Shown: positions 29,240 through 41,384, counted from the first letter of the stretch. The stretch is DNA of 64,000 nt from Amyelois transitella (GCF_032362555.1 NC_083511.1:9486001-9550000); one strand, 5' to 3'. Numbers and translations are program-made. The notes: a model not told the origin generated them from the letters alone.

Positions 29240-29413
29240 AAATTGCAAAGACACTTATATTATAAAAGCATTTTTTTGTCACAAGTCCGTATTTTTCAAA
29301 TATTCTGGAACTCTGTCTACCCAATAAGCTATAATGACGTAACAATGCAATAAATTAATTAGGTTTTAACTGGCGTATGCCATTAAATATTGCATAGCTT
29401 TAATTAATTAATG

Positions 29414-29744
29414 CGAATCGATTACTTAATAAGATGGCGTAGTATAACCGCTACCCATGGCTTGGTCTGAATATATTCACTCTTGCAGTCATTTATAGTC
29501 ACATCTATATTCCTTGCGAGGTAGACAGAGCCAACAGTCTTGAAAAGACTGATGGGCCACGTTCAGCTGTATGGGTTAATGATAGGATTGAGATGATTGA
29601 GATTCAAATAGTGACAGGTTGCTAGCCCATCGCCTAAAAAGAATTCTAAGTTTATAATCCTATCCCTAAGTCGCCTTTTACGATGGGAACCTATCCATGG
29701 GAACGAGATGGAGTGGTCCTATTCTTTTTTATTGGTGTCACACG
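29414..29744 (-). mobile_element. SINE-A with shared 85 bp 3' extension, copy 1
   Basis: 29490-29744 is a SINE-A in reverse orientation with a partly deleted head. Beyond its 3' end, 29414-29489 (catggcttggtctgaatata and neighbours) matches 35241-35325 in inverted orientation. Confidence 0.8.
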
Positions 29745-30340
29745 GCCTAAATATATTTTTTATATACATATGTATATTAACTATTACTCTCCGCTTCGCT
29801 TGCATGCGCCGTACCACGTTTATAACGATCTTCTATTACTATATATACGTATATGACTGACAAACAATGCAAAGCCTACATCAATCATCATAAAAAATTA
29901 TAAACTGCATGTAGTTTTCGAATATTATGCGTTATATAATAATATATACAACGCGTCAAAGCTACAATTCAAAACTTACTTGCAATAAATTTTCACGAAA
30001 TTGTATAACGTAGAATAACTTACCGTGAAATCACTGATAATTTTAATAAGACTTAATCAGAACTTCCTCATTTTAAATGGCATTTTGAAATTATAAATTC
30101 TCGTTTTATTGTTACTTAAATACCTCGGAGTACACTTGAGAAGTTAGCCAATTATAAGTTGCCATGACTTGCCACAGTTACATTAAATTCCCGCTATAGA
30201 ATGTAATATCTTTGTTCGCGAAGTTATATACTTGTTTTGAAGTGGGTAATACAGGTATTTGTTGGTTGAAGATGGTGCCTGTGACTTTGTCCGTGCCGAC
30301 TTCGTGAAAAACGTGATGAAGATTCATCCATATTTAAGGC
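29745..30340. other. Intergenic, nothing recognised
   Basis: AT-rich, no ORF or repeat that I can assign. Confidence 0.5.
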
Positions 30341-30349
30341 TCTTTTAGT

Positions 30350-30560
30350 TACATACTAAAAGAGAAGAAGTGAGAGGTTTAAGGAATAGGGGAAGAAAAA
30401 AAAAGAGATGGATGGACGGCATAAAGGTTAGTTTGAGTAGAAAGGGAGTGACCGGTGAGATGACAAGTGACAGAAGTAATTGGAAAAACTGACACACGTA
30501 GAAAGTGGGAAGGGTAGCGACAAAGAAGAAAAAGAAGAAGACAGTTAGTGTAGTATAGTT
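30350..30560 (+). mobile_element. LINE 3' fragment of a different family
   Basis: The plus strand reads RWMDGIKVSLSRKGVTGEMT, then SDRSNW, and runs into a Lys/Glu repeat. 'RWMD..K.....GV...M..DR..W' is a usual C-terminal signature of insect non-LTR ORF2 proteins. Fragment only, in mixed frames. Confidence 0.6.
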
Positions 30561-30995
30561 TGTATCGTGTACGGTGTCCAGGTTAAAAAACAAATAAAAT
30601 AATGCAATATAGTTATAGAAATTAGGGAGTTCCTACATGAGCAAAAAAAAAAAAAACAATCACCTATGGATTTTTTAAATATTTTTTTATTGGACTATGA
30701 GAACAAAGTTTGCATTAAGCATATGTTATTACAGCGTGCGTCACGTTCAGACGAGGGCTTGACGCGTCTTCTTTCTTCCTTTTCGGCAAAACCGTGCAAG
30801 AGGCTGCCAATTGGAGCGAACCTAGACCTTGGACTTTGCCTGTTTGCAATACGAATACGAGTAATGCAAACATCAAAGATTTGAAACTTCATGATTTTAA
30901 AATTAGAACACAATGACAACTATACTCCATTTGACAGTGACATGACCTTAAACATAAATAGCAACATAAATCTGGTGGAAAAAAAATTTAACAAA
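30561..30995. other. Intergenic; higher-GC patch at 30735-30850
   Basis: The patch (cgtgcgtcacgttcagacga) is open on both strands for about 70 codons but matches nothing I know. Confidence 0.3.
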
Positions 30996-31004
30996 CACTC
31001 TAAT

Positions 31005-31261
31005 ATATACATACATATCATCACGCCTATATCCCTAGCTGGGTAGACAGAGCCACCAATCTTGAAAAGACTGATAGGCCACGCTCAGCTGTTTGGCTTA
31101 GTGATAGAATTGCGATTCAAATAGTTACAGGTTGCTAGCCCATCGCCTAAAAGAAGAATCCCAAGTTTATAAGCCTATCCCTTAGTCGCCTTCTACGACA
31201 TCCGTGGGAAAGAGATGGATTGGTCCTCTTCTTTTTTCTAATGGTGCCGGGAACCACACGG
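31005..31261 (-). mobile_element. SINE-A copy with 9 bp target-site duplication
   Basis: Reverse-oriented complete copy. cactctaat lies at 30996-31004 and 31262-31270. Confidence 0.92.
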
Positions 31262-31633
31262 CACTCTAATTCCGATATCAAAATTCAGATATAAACAGCG
31301 TCCATGGTTTCTCCATCCATTCATACGTCGTAATTCTCCCAACATAAATTGCGGGAACAAACAGTATTTTCCGAAGCCATTTACGTAACTTTTTCATTAT
31401 TCCGGCACATAAATGCCAGTGGAAACAGTTAGAAATCGTCGGTAGCGCCACCTATCTCATTTTTATATCACCTTTGCAAGAAGTCGGGCCATTCGCGGGA
31501 GAAACTTCTACGGATACTGGTAAGAATTTAATGGAACCGTGCTAGTGTAAGCGTTAAGCTTATTACACTTTAGTTTTATTTTTTTACTAAGTAGCTTTCG
31601 TTTTAGTTTGTTTCCATAATTTAGTTTATTCAT
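31262..31633. other. Unique intergenic sequence
   Basis: No repeat match and no long ORF. A donor-like ctactg|gtaaga type site lies near 31518. It could be regulatory or an unrecognised 5' exon; undecided. Confidence 0.3.
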
Positions 31634-31885
31634 ACGTACATATAGTCACGTCTATATCCCTTACGGGGTAGACAGAGCAGTCTTGAAAGATTGACGGGCT
31701 ACTTTCAGCTGTTGTGTTTAATGTTGAAATTGAGATTCAAATAGTGGCATGTTGCTAGCCGACAGCCTACAAGAATCCCAAATTTCAAGTTTATGGGCCT
31801 ATCCCTTAGTCGCCTTTTAAAATATCCATGGAAAAGAAAATGAGTGGTCCTATTCTTTTTTTAATTGGTGCCGGGAACCACATGG
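31634..31885 (-). mobile_element. SINE-A copy, diverged
   Basis: Reverse-oriented, both ends present (catatagtcacgtctatatc and gtgccgggaaccacatggc), with many internal substitutions. Confidence 0.88.
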
Positions 31886-32035
31886 CACAAGTTAATTCAT
31901 TCATTCAAATAGAACACCATCTACAAAAAAACGACGAATTTGGCGCCACGTACAAAAGAATGCAGGTTTTTCGCAAATCCCATGGGAATCATAGTTTTTT
32001 AACGTAACATTATCAAATCGGACACGTTCTAGCAA

Positions 32036-32162
32036 AAGGTCAGGTCAAGAGTACCCGAAACCGACGAGCTTGCATGAAGAGTGTGCAGGAATCATAGCAA
32101 GTGGAAAGATGTAGTCTCTGCCTACCCCTCCGGGAATGAGGCGTGATTTTTGTATGTATGTA
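32036..32162 (+). mobile_element. RTE-like LINE 3' fragment with internal deletion
   Basis: gtcaggtcaagagtacccga joined to the 'tctctgcctacccctccggg' terminal block; about 45 bp between is missing relative to 28838-29239. Confidence 0.82.
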
Positions 32163-32267
32163 GGATGAGAGGTACCCATATCCTTCTCCAGACTCTTAAT
32201 TATATATCCCTACGTGATATTTCAAGAAGATTAATACAAGCAATTTTGCTCCATAAAGCAAATTAAT

Positions 32268-32527
32268 ACATACATATCATCACGTCTTTATCCCTTACGG
32301 GGTAGACAGAACCAACAGTCTGAAAAGACTGATAGGCCACGTTCAGCTGTTTGGCTTAATGATAGAATTGAGATTCAAATAGTGACGGGTTGTTAGCCCA
32401 TCGCCTAAAAGAAGAATCCCAAGTTTATAAGCCTATCCCTTAGTCGCCTTTTACGACATCCATGGGAACGAGATGGAGTGGTCGTATTCTTTTTTTTATT
32501 GGTGCCGGGAACCACACGACACAAGTT
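32268..32527 (-). mobile_element. SINE-A copy with 11 bp target-site duplication
   Basis: Reverse-oriented. agcaaattaat lies at 32257-32267 and 32528-32538. A few bases (caagtt) lie between the usual head and the duplication, so the true 5' end may be slightly longer than the common head. Confidence 0.9.
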
Positions 32528-33015
32528 AGCAAATTAATTAAAATATAATTCAGTGAATAACCCGTGAAGAGGTAACAAACAAACAAACAATTTACTCCCG
32601 CTTTTATAATCTTAGTTTGAATTGGAATAAAACACGCCGACAGTTGGACAATACCCTTCCAAGTATCCGAACAAGTCGTGACTACTTGTGACCGCCGTGC
32701 GTCAGTGAAACTTACTTTTAATATAACCTTCTGGTAACCGACGAAACGGGTGGTAATTGGAGAATTGCTGCTAAATATATATGTACAATCGTTAAGTTGT
32801 AGTATTGATTATTTTTTTTACTTTTTCTTTTTAACAAAGAAATATTGATTCGTTTTTGATTTGGTTCAATGAAAGGCGATGGGAAAGCTAACTTTTTGAA
32901 ATGGATTTAAAACTGAATAGTGATGTTGCGGGTAGACGGTTAGGTAAAATAAAATTTATTGGGTAGTTTCAAAATGACATATCTTTAATCGAATACTAAG
33001 AACGTACAAAGTCTA
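32528..33015. other. Intergenic, nothing recognised
   Basis: No ORF or repeat assigned. Confidence 0.5.
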
Positions 33016-33021
33016 TAAGAC

Positions 33022-33165
33022 ATACATAAAATTACGTCTTTATCCCTTGCGGGGTAGACAGAGCCAATAGTCTCTAAAATACTGCTATGCCACGCTCAGC
33101 TGTTTGGCTTAATAATAGAATTGAGATTCAAATTGTGACAGGTTGCTAGCCCATCGCCTAAAAAA
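33022..33165 (-). mobile_element. SINE-A, 5' truncated (left of inverted pair)
   Basis: Reverse-oriented 3' part, from aattacgtctttatccc to cccatcgcctaaaaaatag. Confidence 0.82.
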
Positions 33166-33221
33166 TAGGAATAGAAATCAAAAGCTACTTAGAAAAAAAT
33201 TAAACTAAAATGTAATAAATG

Positions 33222-33427
33222 AATGTCGCAAAAAGCGACTAAGGCATAGGCTTATAAACTCGGGATTCTTCTTTTTTAAAGATGGGCTGGCAATCTGTCA
33301 CTACTTATTTGAATCTCAATTCTATCATAAAGCCAAACAGCTGAACGTGGCCTATCAGTCTCTTCAAGACTGTTGGCTCTGTCTAACCCGCAAGGGAGAC
33401 AGACGTGACTATATGTTTGTATGTATG
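33222..33427 (+). mobile_element. SINE-A, 5' truncated (right of inverted pair)
   Basis: Forward-oriented, from gaatgtcgcaaaaagcgac to cgtgactatatgtttgtatg. It starts 56 bp after the reverse copy. Confidence 0.85.
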
Positions 33428-33789
33428 AATGACCTAGAGGGTACAGCGCTTTTGAGTAAGTCAGGTATTCAGCGAATAAATCATGTCACCAATCTTTTCT
33501 AAATTCGCGTCTACATTTTCCCCGTAATCCTCATAATGTATGTAAAGATAAGAATAAGCGTGCAACAAGCCATAAAAAGTAAGCCCCTATCCCGCTGGGG
33601 TACGGGAGTGTTCTAAGATTATTCACATCATAAATTCTGGATTATTTTCCGATATGTTGGTACGTCGGGGATTGGCAACTCTGGCAGCCCGCGAGACTGT
33701 TCTAAGTAGGTTATAATACTAGCTGTTGTACGCGACTTCTTTCGCCTTAAATTTTCACTAGATAAAGTTCTAAAGATTTGATGTGATTA
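33428..33789. other. Intergenic, nothing recognised
   Basis: No gene or repeat assigned. Confidence 0.45.
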
Positions 33790-33855
33790 GGCGGCCTCTG
33801 TAGCGTAGGTGGTAATGTGCTTGCCACACAAGTTTGAATCCTGGCTAGGGTCCTT
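33790..33855 (+). mobile_element. SINE-B head, degenerate
   Basis: gcggcctctgtagcgtaggt and agtttgaatcctggctaggg correspond to the tRNA-like head and box B. The body is gone. Confidence 0.6.
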
Positions 33856-33943
33856 TTTCTTTTTTTTTATCTAAAGAACATAAAAAGTAACTCAAGAAAT
33901 ACCTACCCGTATTAAATTAGTCCTACTTGTTTAGTTCTAATGT

Positions 33944-34108
33944 CAGTATGGATGTTTGTTACTCTTTCACGCAAAAACTACTGAACCGATTATGATGAAA
34001 TTTGGTACGTAGGTAGCTGAAGACCCAGAATAACATAAACGCTACTTTTTATCCTGGAGTCTTCGGGGGAATGATTCCACGCGGACGAAGTCGCGGGCGG
34101 CCTCTAGT
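33944..34108 (+). mobile_element. Helitron-like element, copy 2 (5' shortened)
   Basis: Same blocks as 21788-21998: 'tgttactctttcacgcaaaa', 'gctgaagacccagaataaca', 'gcggacgaagtcgcgggcgg', ending CTAGT. Confidence 0.75.
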
Positions 34109-34929
34109 AATTTATAAATATATATTATTTGAATTAAACAGAGAATATCCAATTAGTAGACGAAATATTTGATGGAGTCAATTATTGATATAACAGATAT
34201 TTTGATCAAGCGTGATTTCTGGGAAATTAGTCTTGAACACACACGTGTAATACACGTGGAACATTTTACATTGAGATTAATATATGAGATCTCAAAGAAG
34301 TTGATTATGTATATCGATAACTGGTAACTTATATTTATACAATACCTAATCTATCAGGCATCGAATATTCGGGGAATTATACCTACAGATTGAGAAAGAT
34401 ACAAACTAACATTTTTAATCCAATCAGAAAGAACGCCCTTTTCTCTCCTCTTCATTTATATTTTTCATCATTTTCTTACCTTAAATAAAAGAGACCTTTT
34501 GACACTGAAATTAAGCACATGACCACCATCTCACTGATGACAAAATTATAAATTAAAAAAAACAATAAAGATGAAAAAAAATAAACAATGACTGGACAAT
34601 ATGATTGATACGATATTGTTTTATGGTATAACAATGAAAATAACCGTATCGTCGCAAAATCCTAAATAGTGAAAAGGCATCAAATAAATCTAGAATATGG
34701 GACCAATTCTTTCAGAGACAATAAAAATATTTGGCCGTTTCCGTCGAGAGCTAACATAAAAATGATGCATTGGATTGGTAGCAATGCGGATAGCAAAATT
34801 TTATGCACATTTCACTATCAACAAAAATGTAAAAAAAAACTATATTTTATTATTTGCCAAAGTAATGGTTATTTCAAATAGTACATCCCTCTCTCGGAAC
34901 AGCAATTAGAGAGAGAAAAAAACAAAGAC
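34109..34929. other. Intergenic, nothing recognised
   Basis: AT-rich, no convincing ORF or repeat. Confidence 0.5.
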
Positions 34930-34990
34930 CTATCACGTATTTATCCTCTAAGGGGTAGACAGGCCCATCATTGCTGAAAAACTGAAATTG
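34930..34990 (-). mobile_element. SINE-A-like 3' remnant
   Basis: tatcacgtatttatcctcta and ggggtagacaggcc resemble the reversed SINE-A end; very degraded. Confidence 0.4.
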
Positions 34991-35176
34991 CTGCACTGAA
35001 TTGTTCGTGAAAAAATTACAAAACTACTTATTTTAACGCTTGAATAAGCCAACGACAATTAATTAAACCTTTATGATCCGACTATGATATCTTAGCATAA
35101 CTTATAAGTTTGCGTTCAATATAAAATATGGCTGAATGGAAGATATTTTATTTTTATATACATGCGATGTAAAGGA

Positions 35177-35325
35177 TACTCAGTCTTTTCAAGACTGTTG
35201 GCTCTGTCTACCCAGCAAGGGATATAGACGTGATTATGTGACTATAATTAACTGTAAGAATGAATATATTCAGACAAAGCCATGGGTAGCGGTTATACTA
35301 CGCCATCTTATTAAGTAATCGATTC
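35177..35325 (+). mobile_element. SINE-A 3' end plus shared 85 bp extension, copy 2
   Basis: 35177-35240 is the last part of SINE-A; 35241-35325 continues with 'agaatgaatatattcagaca' and 'catgggtagcggttatacta', matching 29414-29489 inverted. The match stops at gattc. Confidence 0.8.
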
Positions 35326-36105
35326 ATGGACGTATATCTCAACCGATGTACAGATATCGATAAATTTTTGTGTCTGCATTGTTGATTACCCGGGATGAAA
35401 CATTTTACCTGAAACTTCTTACAGGATCAGAAAAGAACACCCTCCCAAACAGAAAGTCTAAGTAGAACGCTTCGATCAAGTAAGACAAAAAGTAAAAAAA
35501 GCGAAATGTCTTATGAGTAATACTCGTAAGAGACAACTTGCAGAGAATGACTTGTGGAATTAAGTCCACCTGTTGTATATTTTACGTACATAACGTTTAA
35601 ATAAATATGCCTAATGTAGTTAATCACCCACGTAGCAATAGATCTAAATAAAAACAGTAAGCGTCTATTTTTTTGACGTCGACGGAGCTTCGACTAAAAC
35701 TAAACTAGGCTAGGAGCTTACTGCTTCATTATGGACTCATAAAAAGGTTACATTTCTTTATTCAAACTAAAATTTCATATTCTAAATTCAAACCAAACAC
35801 AATAAGGTTTGTAAGTTTCTGGCACTCGATTCCGTTCAATTTTCATGCCAATCCTTCAAGTTTGGAAAGTTTGAACAGAACTTCGCCATTCCATCATACA
35901 TTATGGACAATATGAAAACTGAGCTGCCCACTAACTTGTTTGGATTTTGTTTTCATACCGTTTTTGTTACCAACACAAGAATAGAATAGAATTTTAGTAT
36001 CCATATTGTATAGAAGGTATCACTTATTGTCGTCAACATAACTTAAGTCTAATTATATATACTACAGATTTCAAAACGCACTTTATTTCACACTAAAGGA
36101 ATAAT
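35326..36105. other. Intergenic, nothing recognised
   Basis: No ORF or repeat assigned. Confidence 0.5.
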
Positions 36106-36107
36106 AC

Positions 36108-36362
36108 ATAAACATATAATTACGTCTATATCCTTTGCGGGGTAGACAGAGCCAAATGTCTTGAAAAGACTGAAAGGCCTCGTTCGGCTGTTTGGCTTAA
36201 TAATAGAATTGAGATTCAAATAATTTCAGGTTGCCAGCCCATCGCCTGAAAGAAGAATCCCAAGTTTTTAATCCTATCCCTTAGTCGCCTTTTACGACAT
36301 CCATGGTAAAGAGATGGAGTAGTCATATTCTTTTTTATATTGGTGCCGGAAACCACACGGCA
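36108..36362 (-). mobile_element. SINE-A copy, near full length
   Basis: Reverse-oriented from catataattacgtctatatc to gtgccggaaaccacacggc. Confidence 0.9.
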
Positions 36363-37279
36363 CAGTTAATAGAAAAAACAATACAGATAATAAAAAAAAA
36401 GCATAATGATGGACTTTTCCGTAACTGGAGTGACTTTCACTTCGTTCTTCTCTTTAAACTCCACTTAACTCCACCAACAAGAGTTAATTTTCAGTACATA
36501 CGAAATATCAATTTGATTTTCTTTTCTTAAAAAATGTTACGAAATGTGACTCGAGACCTAAAATCCATCAATAACAAGCGGATTTAAGCCGAAATTTGTC
36601 AAGATTCATCCATCATCGTGATCAGCGATAAACTCGGTTCCTTTTAATCCTTAATCAGCCGTATAATGGGTGTTCCATTTGCGAAATATGACTGAAAATG
36701 GCGGCAGGGAAGTTTATAATTTTATAGAAAAAAAAAATGTATTTTTTTGTTAACTTTCTGTAACCAACAAACAAAAATTCCGGAAAGTGTGCTCCAGGCA
36801 TAAGGCTATTGAAATATAGAAGAAAAAAGCAATATTAAAAATGTCCTCTTATAAATGAAACGCTTAACGTAGTAAAGGCGTAGGTAAAGTTTGTCAAATT
36901 AATTTCATTTTACTGAGAATTTTTTGGCATGCAGATAAGACATCTCTCAATAGCTCAATAATCTTGCGAGCATGAATAAAAAGAAGAATAAACACGGGCA
37001 GAGATGGGTGCTAAAGCTAGTCGATACTATTTGTTCTAATCTCTCTTCGTTAGAGTGCATGTGCAGCCAAATTCAGAGGTTAATGAGCTATGAACTTGTG
37101 ATAAGAACATCATGAAATTCTCTTTCTATGTAGGTGCAGTGATCTGAACTATCGACTTTTGAAATAAGGGAAAATCAATAATTTTGATCATATTAGGTTA
37201 AACTGCACAGTCAAAACTAGCCTGTATTTAGCCCCTGTAAGTAAAATAGAATAAACTACCAGTTTGTCTACATAAGTTA
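36363..37279. other. Intergenic, nothing recognised
   Basis: No gene or clear repeat. A short CG-bearing unique stretch at 36540-36720 is unassigned. Confidence 0.45.
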
Positions 37280-37514
37280 TCTTATATATAAAATTCTCGT
37301 GTCACAATGTTAGTTCCCGTACTCTTCCGAAACGGCTTGACCGATTCTAATTAAAATTTTGTGAGCATATTGAGTAGGTCTGAAAATCGGCCAACATCTA
37401 TTTTTCATACCCCTTAGTGTTAAGGGTTGTCCAATGTCCATCCTTAACATTTTTTAACTAGAAATTCCTTAAAAATTATTTATATGGCAAAACAACGTTT
37501 GCCGGGACAGCTAG
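37280..37514 (+). mobile_element. Helitron-like element, second family
   Basis: Starts tcttatatataaaattctcg and ends 'tttgccgggacagctag' with T following. TC start and CTAG end fit Helitrons; internal blocks differ from the other two copies (cggcttgaccgattctaatt). Confidence 0.65.
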
Positions 37515-39630
37515 TAACATTATGTACATATATAAGTTCTATACGTGAGCTAATAATGCAAAAAAGGCGGCCCTATCGCATTATGCAAGCTCTTCCAGGC
37601 AATCACATAAACGTTGCCTGATTACGTTCATCAAAAATGCTTTAGAGGTTCAAATTTATACATTACAAAAAAATAAAAATGTCTTTGTCAATATTTTTTC
37701 CCTTCTAAAGTTAGTCCCGGTTGCTTCCTCACCTCATAGAGGAACTTTTGGTGCACTTATGATTATGATCATGACCACATTTCGTTCATTTCTACGTTCA
37801 TCACAGCGACAGGAGTCAGGTTTTTATGCGAAGCTAATCTCAATGTTTGCAGGAGAACTTAACTTATACTGGACCATTGTTACATATTCAGTTTCTTTAA
37901 ATATGCGAAGTTATTGTTTATTTTATTGAACTATTTGAAAAAATATTTGAGGATAAAATATGGTATATGTTTTGATGGAATAACAAAAGAGAGAAAGAGA
38001 GAAGGAGGGATAGAACTTTGTGACGGAATGGAAAATGAGGAATAATTTTGGCCGAAAAAATGCTCGAACAAAGCTGCGTCGCTCAAGGCACCAATAAAGG
38101 TTTATCACAATTTTGTTTTGGAATATTCAGGTAAAATAAAAAGGACTGCGTATTACACCGTAAAAAAAGGAGAAAAAATAAATGAAAAAGGCGACTTTTT
38201 TTATTTTTTAACTCAAATGTTTGGAAAGCGAAGTCTATACGAAAACGGAGGTATAAGTTAAAATAATTTTAGTAAAAAGCATCTCATTTTACCAGAATTC
38301 GAGTGGATAAGCGTGCTTTTTACGGACATTAAGCGGACATACTACTAGGAATTATTTAATTAAATGCAAAAATGCAAAAAATAAATGTCATTAAGATTAA
38401 TTGTGTACTAGTGTTGGAGGAGAATTCTATTAATTTTTTTTTATCCTATTACCTACCTAAAGAATAAAAAAATCTCTGATGTATTTAATTCAATTTCAAT
38501 TCAATTCATCTAAACACAGTCAATAAAAGATTTATTATAAAAAAGGAACTTAAATTTTTCTTCTTTTTTATGATTGTCGCCTAACTAATTTTTATTCAAG
38601 CAAATTAAACTTTCGGTATTACGTATCAGCACTGGCTTGGTTACATACAAAATTACTTTATCAGCAGAAAATGAAAAATCAAAATGAAAACTATTTTTTA
38701 AACTCAGACTACATTTTTTTACAAATTTAAACTGTGTAACAGGGGCCAGAGCTTTCCATTGTTCTTTGGGCACAATTCGCAACCAGGGTCTGACAAAAAG
38801 GGCACCGATTTGATGGAAAAACTCTGCAATAAGAAGATGAGAGCGCCCTCCTGGGACCACACCTTGAAATGTGGTGCAAACGATAGGTATTAGCGGGTTT
38901 AAAGAAGTACCAGAATTCGTATCAAAATCGAAATAGTCTTGTATCTTTTAATAAGTACCATTTTTCAATTTAGACCCTGCTGGATTTTACATTTTTATTT
39001 GTAGAAGTGAAGAAAGGACAAAGTTTGCCGTGTTCTCCTTTACCAGTTTGTAAAAGTTTATCAGGGGAAATGACTGACTTGGGACTTTTCTTTTAAGTCT
39101 TGGAATAGCAATCAGTCACTCTCTGAATTTCAATTTTAGTAAACGATATTAAGGGGTATAAAGATATCATATTCTTTATTGTATTTTCAACATCTCAAAA
39201 GACTTCATTAGCACTAAATGGTGCAAAAAAATTTAAAATATGATAATTGTTTAAAAATTTATTATAAATATTTTTTTATGCGGTATCACTTACCTACTAA
39301 CAACGCTATGATGACTGGAGAAGACATGAAATCTTTTCCCTTATCAAATAACGCTGCTATCTTTATACTTAAAAATTGAATTGGTGACCCTTTTACCATA
39401 CGCCTAAAAAGAAGAGGGGACAAGAAAATATAAAAATAATTCTGAAACATTGTTGTCCGTATTATCGCTGTTTATGTAACGTTTGGGACGAATTCGCGCG
39501 CTCTCCTTTGAATTACTTAAGAAAAAATTAGAACGTTATATGGTTGATATGAATACACTTGAGACATTTTGTCTTGTTTATATGGAACGAATGTTGTTGA
39601 AAGTATTTGACTTTCCTGTTACGATAATGT
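37515..39630. other. Long AT-rich gene desert
   Basis: Two short reverse ORFs (37923-38108, 38585-38860) have no supporting features. 37790-37850 shows a faint family C match. Otherwise nothing recognised. Confidence 0.45.
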
Positions 39631-39712
39631 ATTGCGGCCTGTTTGGTGCAGTGTTTATAAAAAGCTTTGTCCCGTTATAAGTGGCAGGTTCGATTCTTGG
39701 TCAGCGTAGGAT
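39631..39712 (+). mobile_element. tRNA-like SINE head, degenerate
   Basis: gcggcctgtttggtgcagtg and ggcaggttcgattcttggtc are spaced like box A and box B of SINE-B but strongly diverged. Confidence 0.5.
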
Positions 39713-39989
39713 GGAAAAAAAACTTTGCATGATTTGTTAAGATTTTGATTATATTAATTGTAAAATATAGTATACGAGCTGTCGTACTTACACTGTATTC
39801 TGAGATAAAAAGTACCCGGTGTTGTGCTAAGTATTGTAAAGTATAATGGTAGCAAGTTTCATTTTAATTCAATTGTAGGTTTTTGATTGAAAAAAAAAAA
39901 TATTTTTTTATCATATTTTGGTTTTCAGTATCGACCTAGTAAAACGTCTCTCTAATTTTGTTAATATTATCGATGTACCAAATAATAAA

Positions 39990-40128
39990 AAAAGCCACCG
40001 AGCTTGTATGATGAGAGTTATGAATGTGGCTGAAGCGAAAGAAGTATGCAGATATCGTGGCAAGTTGAAAGATGTAGTTTCTTTCTACCCCTCCGTGGAA
40101 AAGGCGAGTTTTTATGTATACATATATG
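39990..40128 (+). mobile_element. RTE-like LINE 3' fragment
   Basis: Encodes CMMRVMNVAEAKEVCRYRGK in frame and ends 'tctacccctccgtggaaaag', gcgagtttttatgtata. Confidence 0.82.
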
Positions 40129-40532
40129 TACAAAACTTACCCTTGTACAGATTAATAATTAGTTACAATAAAAATATATAAATACGTATTAAATATATCT
40201 ACGCAAAAAAGAGTATTAAAAATTCTGTTGCCAAGCGGTATATTCGGGACGACAAAGGATTTCTCATACGGCGTCCCTTCAAAGAGTAGTTCTATTATAT
40301 CTTTTCTATTCATATTTAAGAAAGCTGGCTTTGGATTAAGCTTTGTCTGCTTTACTTTATACCTATTTTGGGCAATTCTGGCAATGTGAAGACTTACAAT
40401 GAAGTAAGTTTAAGTCTTTACAGTATTTTTTTATTTTTCTTCGTAGTAGTCTTGCAGCAATAAATTATACATGTGTTTCGTTAATTGCGCAACGCATTTC
40501 ATATATTTTTAATAACTGAAGTTTAAATATTA
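40129..40532. other. Intergenic, nothing recognised
   Basis: AT-rich, no feature assigned. Confidence 0.5.
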
Positions 40533-40536
40533 TTAA

Positions 40537-40760
40537 TATAGTTACGTCTTTATCTCTTGTGGGGTAGACTTGAAAAGACTGAAAGGCCACATTCAGCTGT
40601 ACGGCTTTATGATGGAATTCAGATTCAAATAGTGACAGGTTGCTAGTCCATTGCCTACAAGAGGAATCTCAAGTTTAGAAGAATCCCCTTAATCACCTTT
40701 TACGACTTCCATGGGAAAGATATAGAGTGGTTCCATCCTAAAGTGCCGAAAACCACACGG
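40537..40760 (-). mobile_element. SINE-A copy with small deletions
   Basis: Reverse-oriented; gagccaacagtc is deleted after ggggtaga. The head is present as gtgccgaaaaccacacgg. Confidence 0.85.
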
Positions 40761-41384
40761 TGACTTTTGACAATTGTTTTGGAAAAGGCTTATAAACACG
40801 GGATTTTTATATTAGGCGATGGGGAATCTCAATTCTATTGCTAAGCTGTCCAGCAAAATGTAGCCTTTAAGTCTAGTGAATATTCTTCGTACACCACAAG
40901 AGTTAAGGAATACATTTACATTAATTATTAACACAGTTCTAACAACGAAATCTAGATGTCAGGTGTACATAAATCTAAACGTCGAAAACAGCTTTAAACT
41001 GCCAGGTCTATTTACACGTTCAGATTCTCCGGGCCATTTGCGAAGTAAATCGGACGACGTACAAAAGCTGGGTTCCGACGTAGAGTTATGTGTATGAAGG
41101 TGACTTAAAAAAATTAACAATACGAGTAGTGTAGGAAGTATAGACGCAATGTGACGTTATTCACTACAGGAGACATAAGGAGAAAAGAGAAGAGAAATAA
41201 TGAGTTTAAAAGTACTATATTGTGGAAATAAAATGAAAATATTTGACAATAAAAATAATCTCTGTAATTTTTTTCCTAACTAAACAAACCATGGCAACCG
41301 TTGCTATGGCGTACATAAAGAAGGTTGCCTACAAGTAGTTAAAACGATTTGTATGTTAATTAAGGTAATAGGCACTATTAGGCA
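40761..41384. other. Intergenic; weak SINE-A trace at 40785-40865
   Basis: 40785-40865 has faint forward SINE-A similarity (ggcttataaacacggga). The rest is unassigned. Confidence 0.4.
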
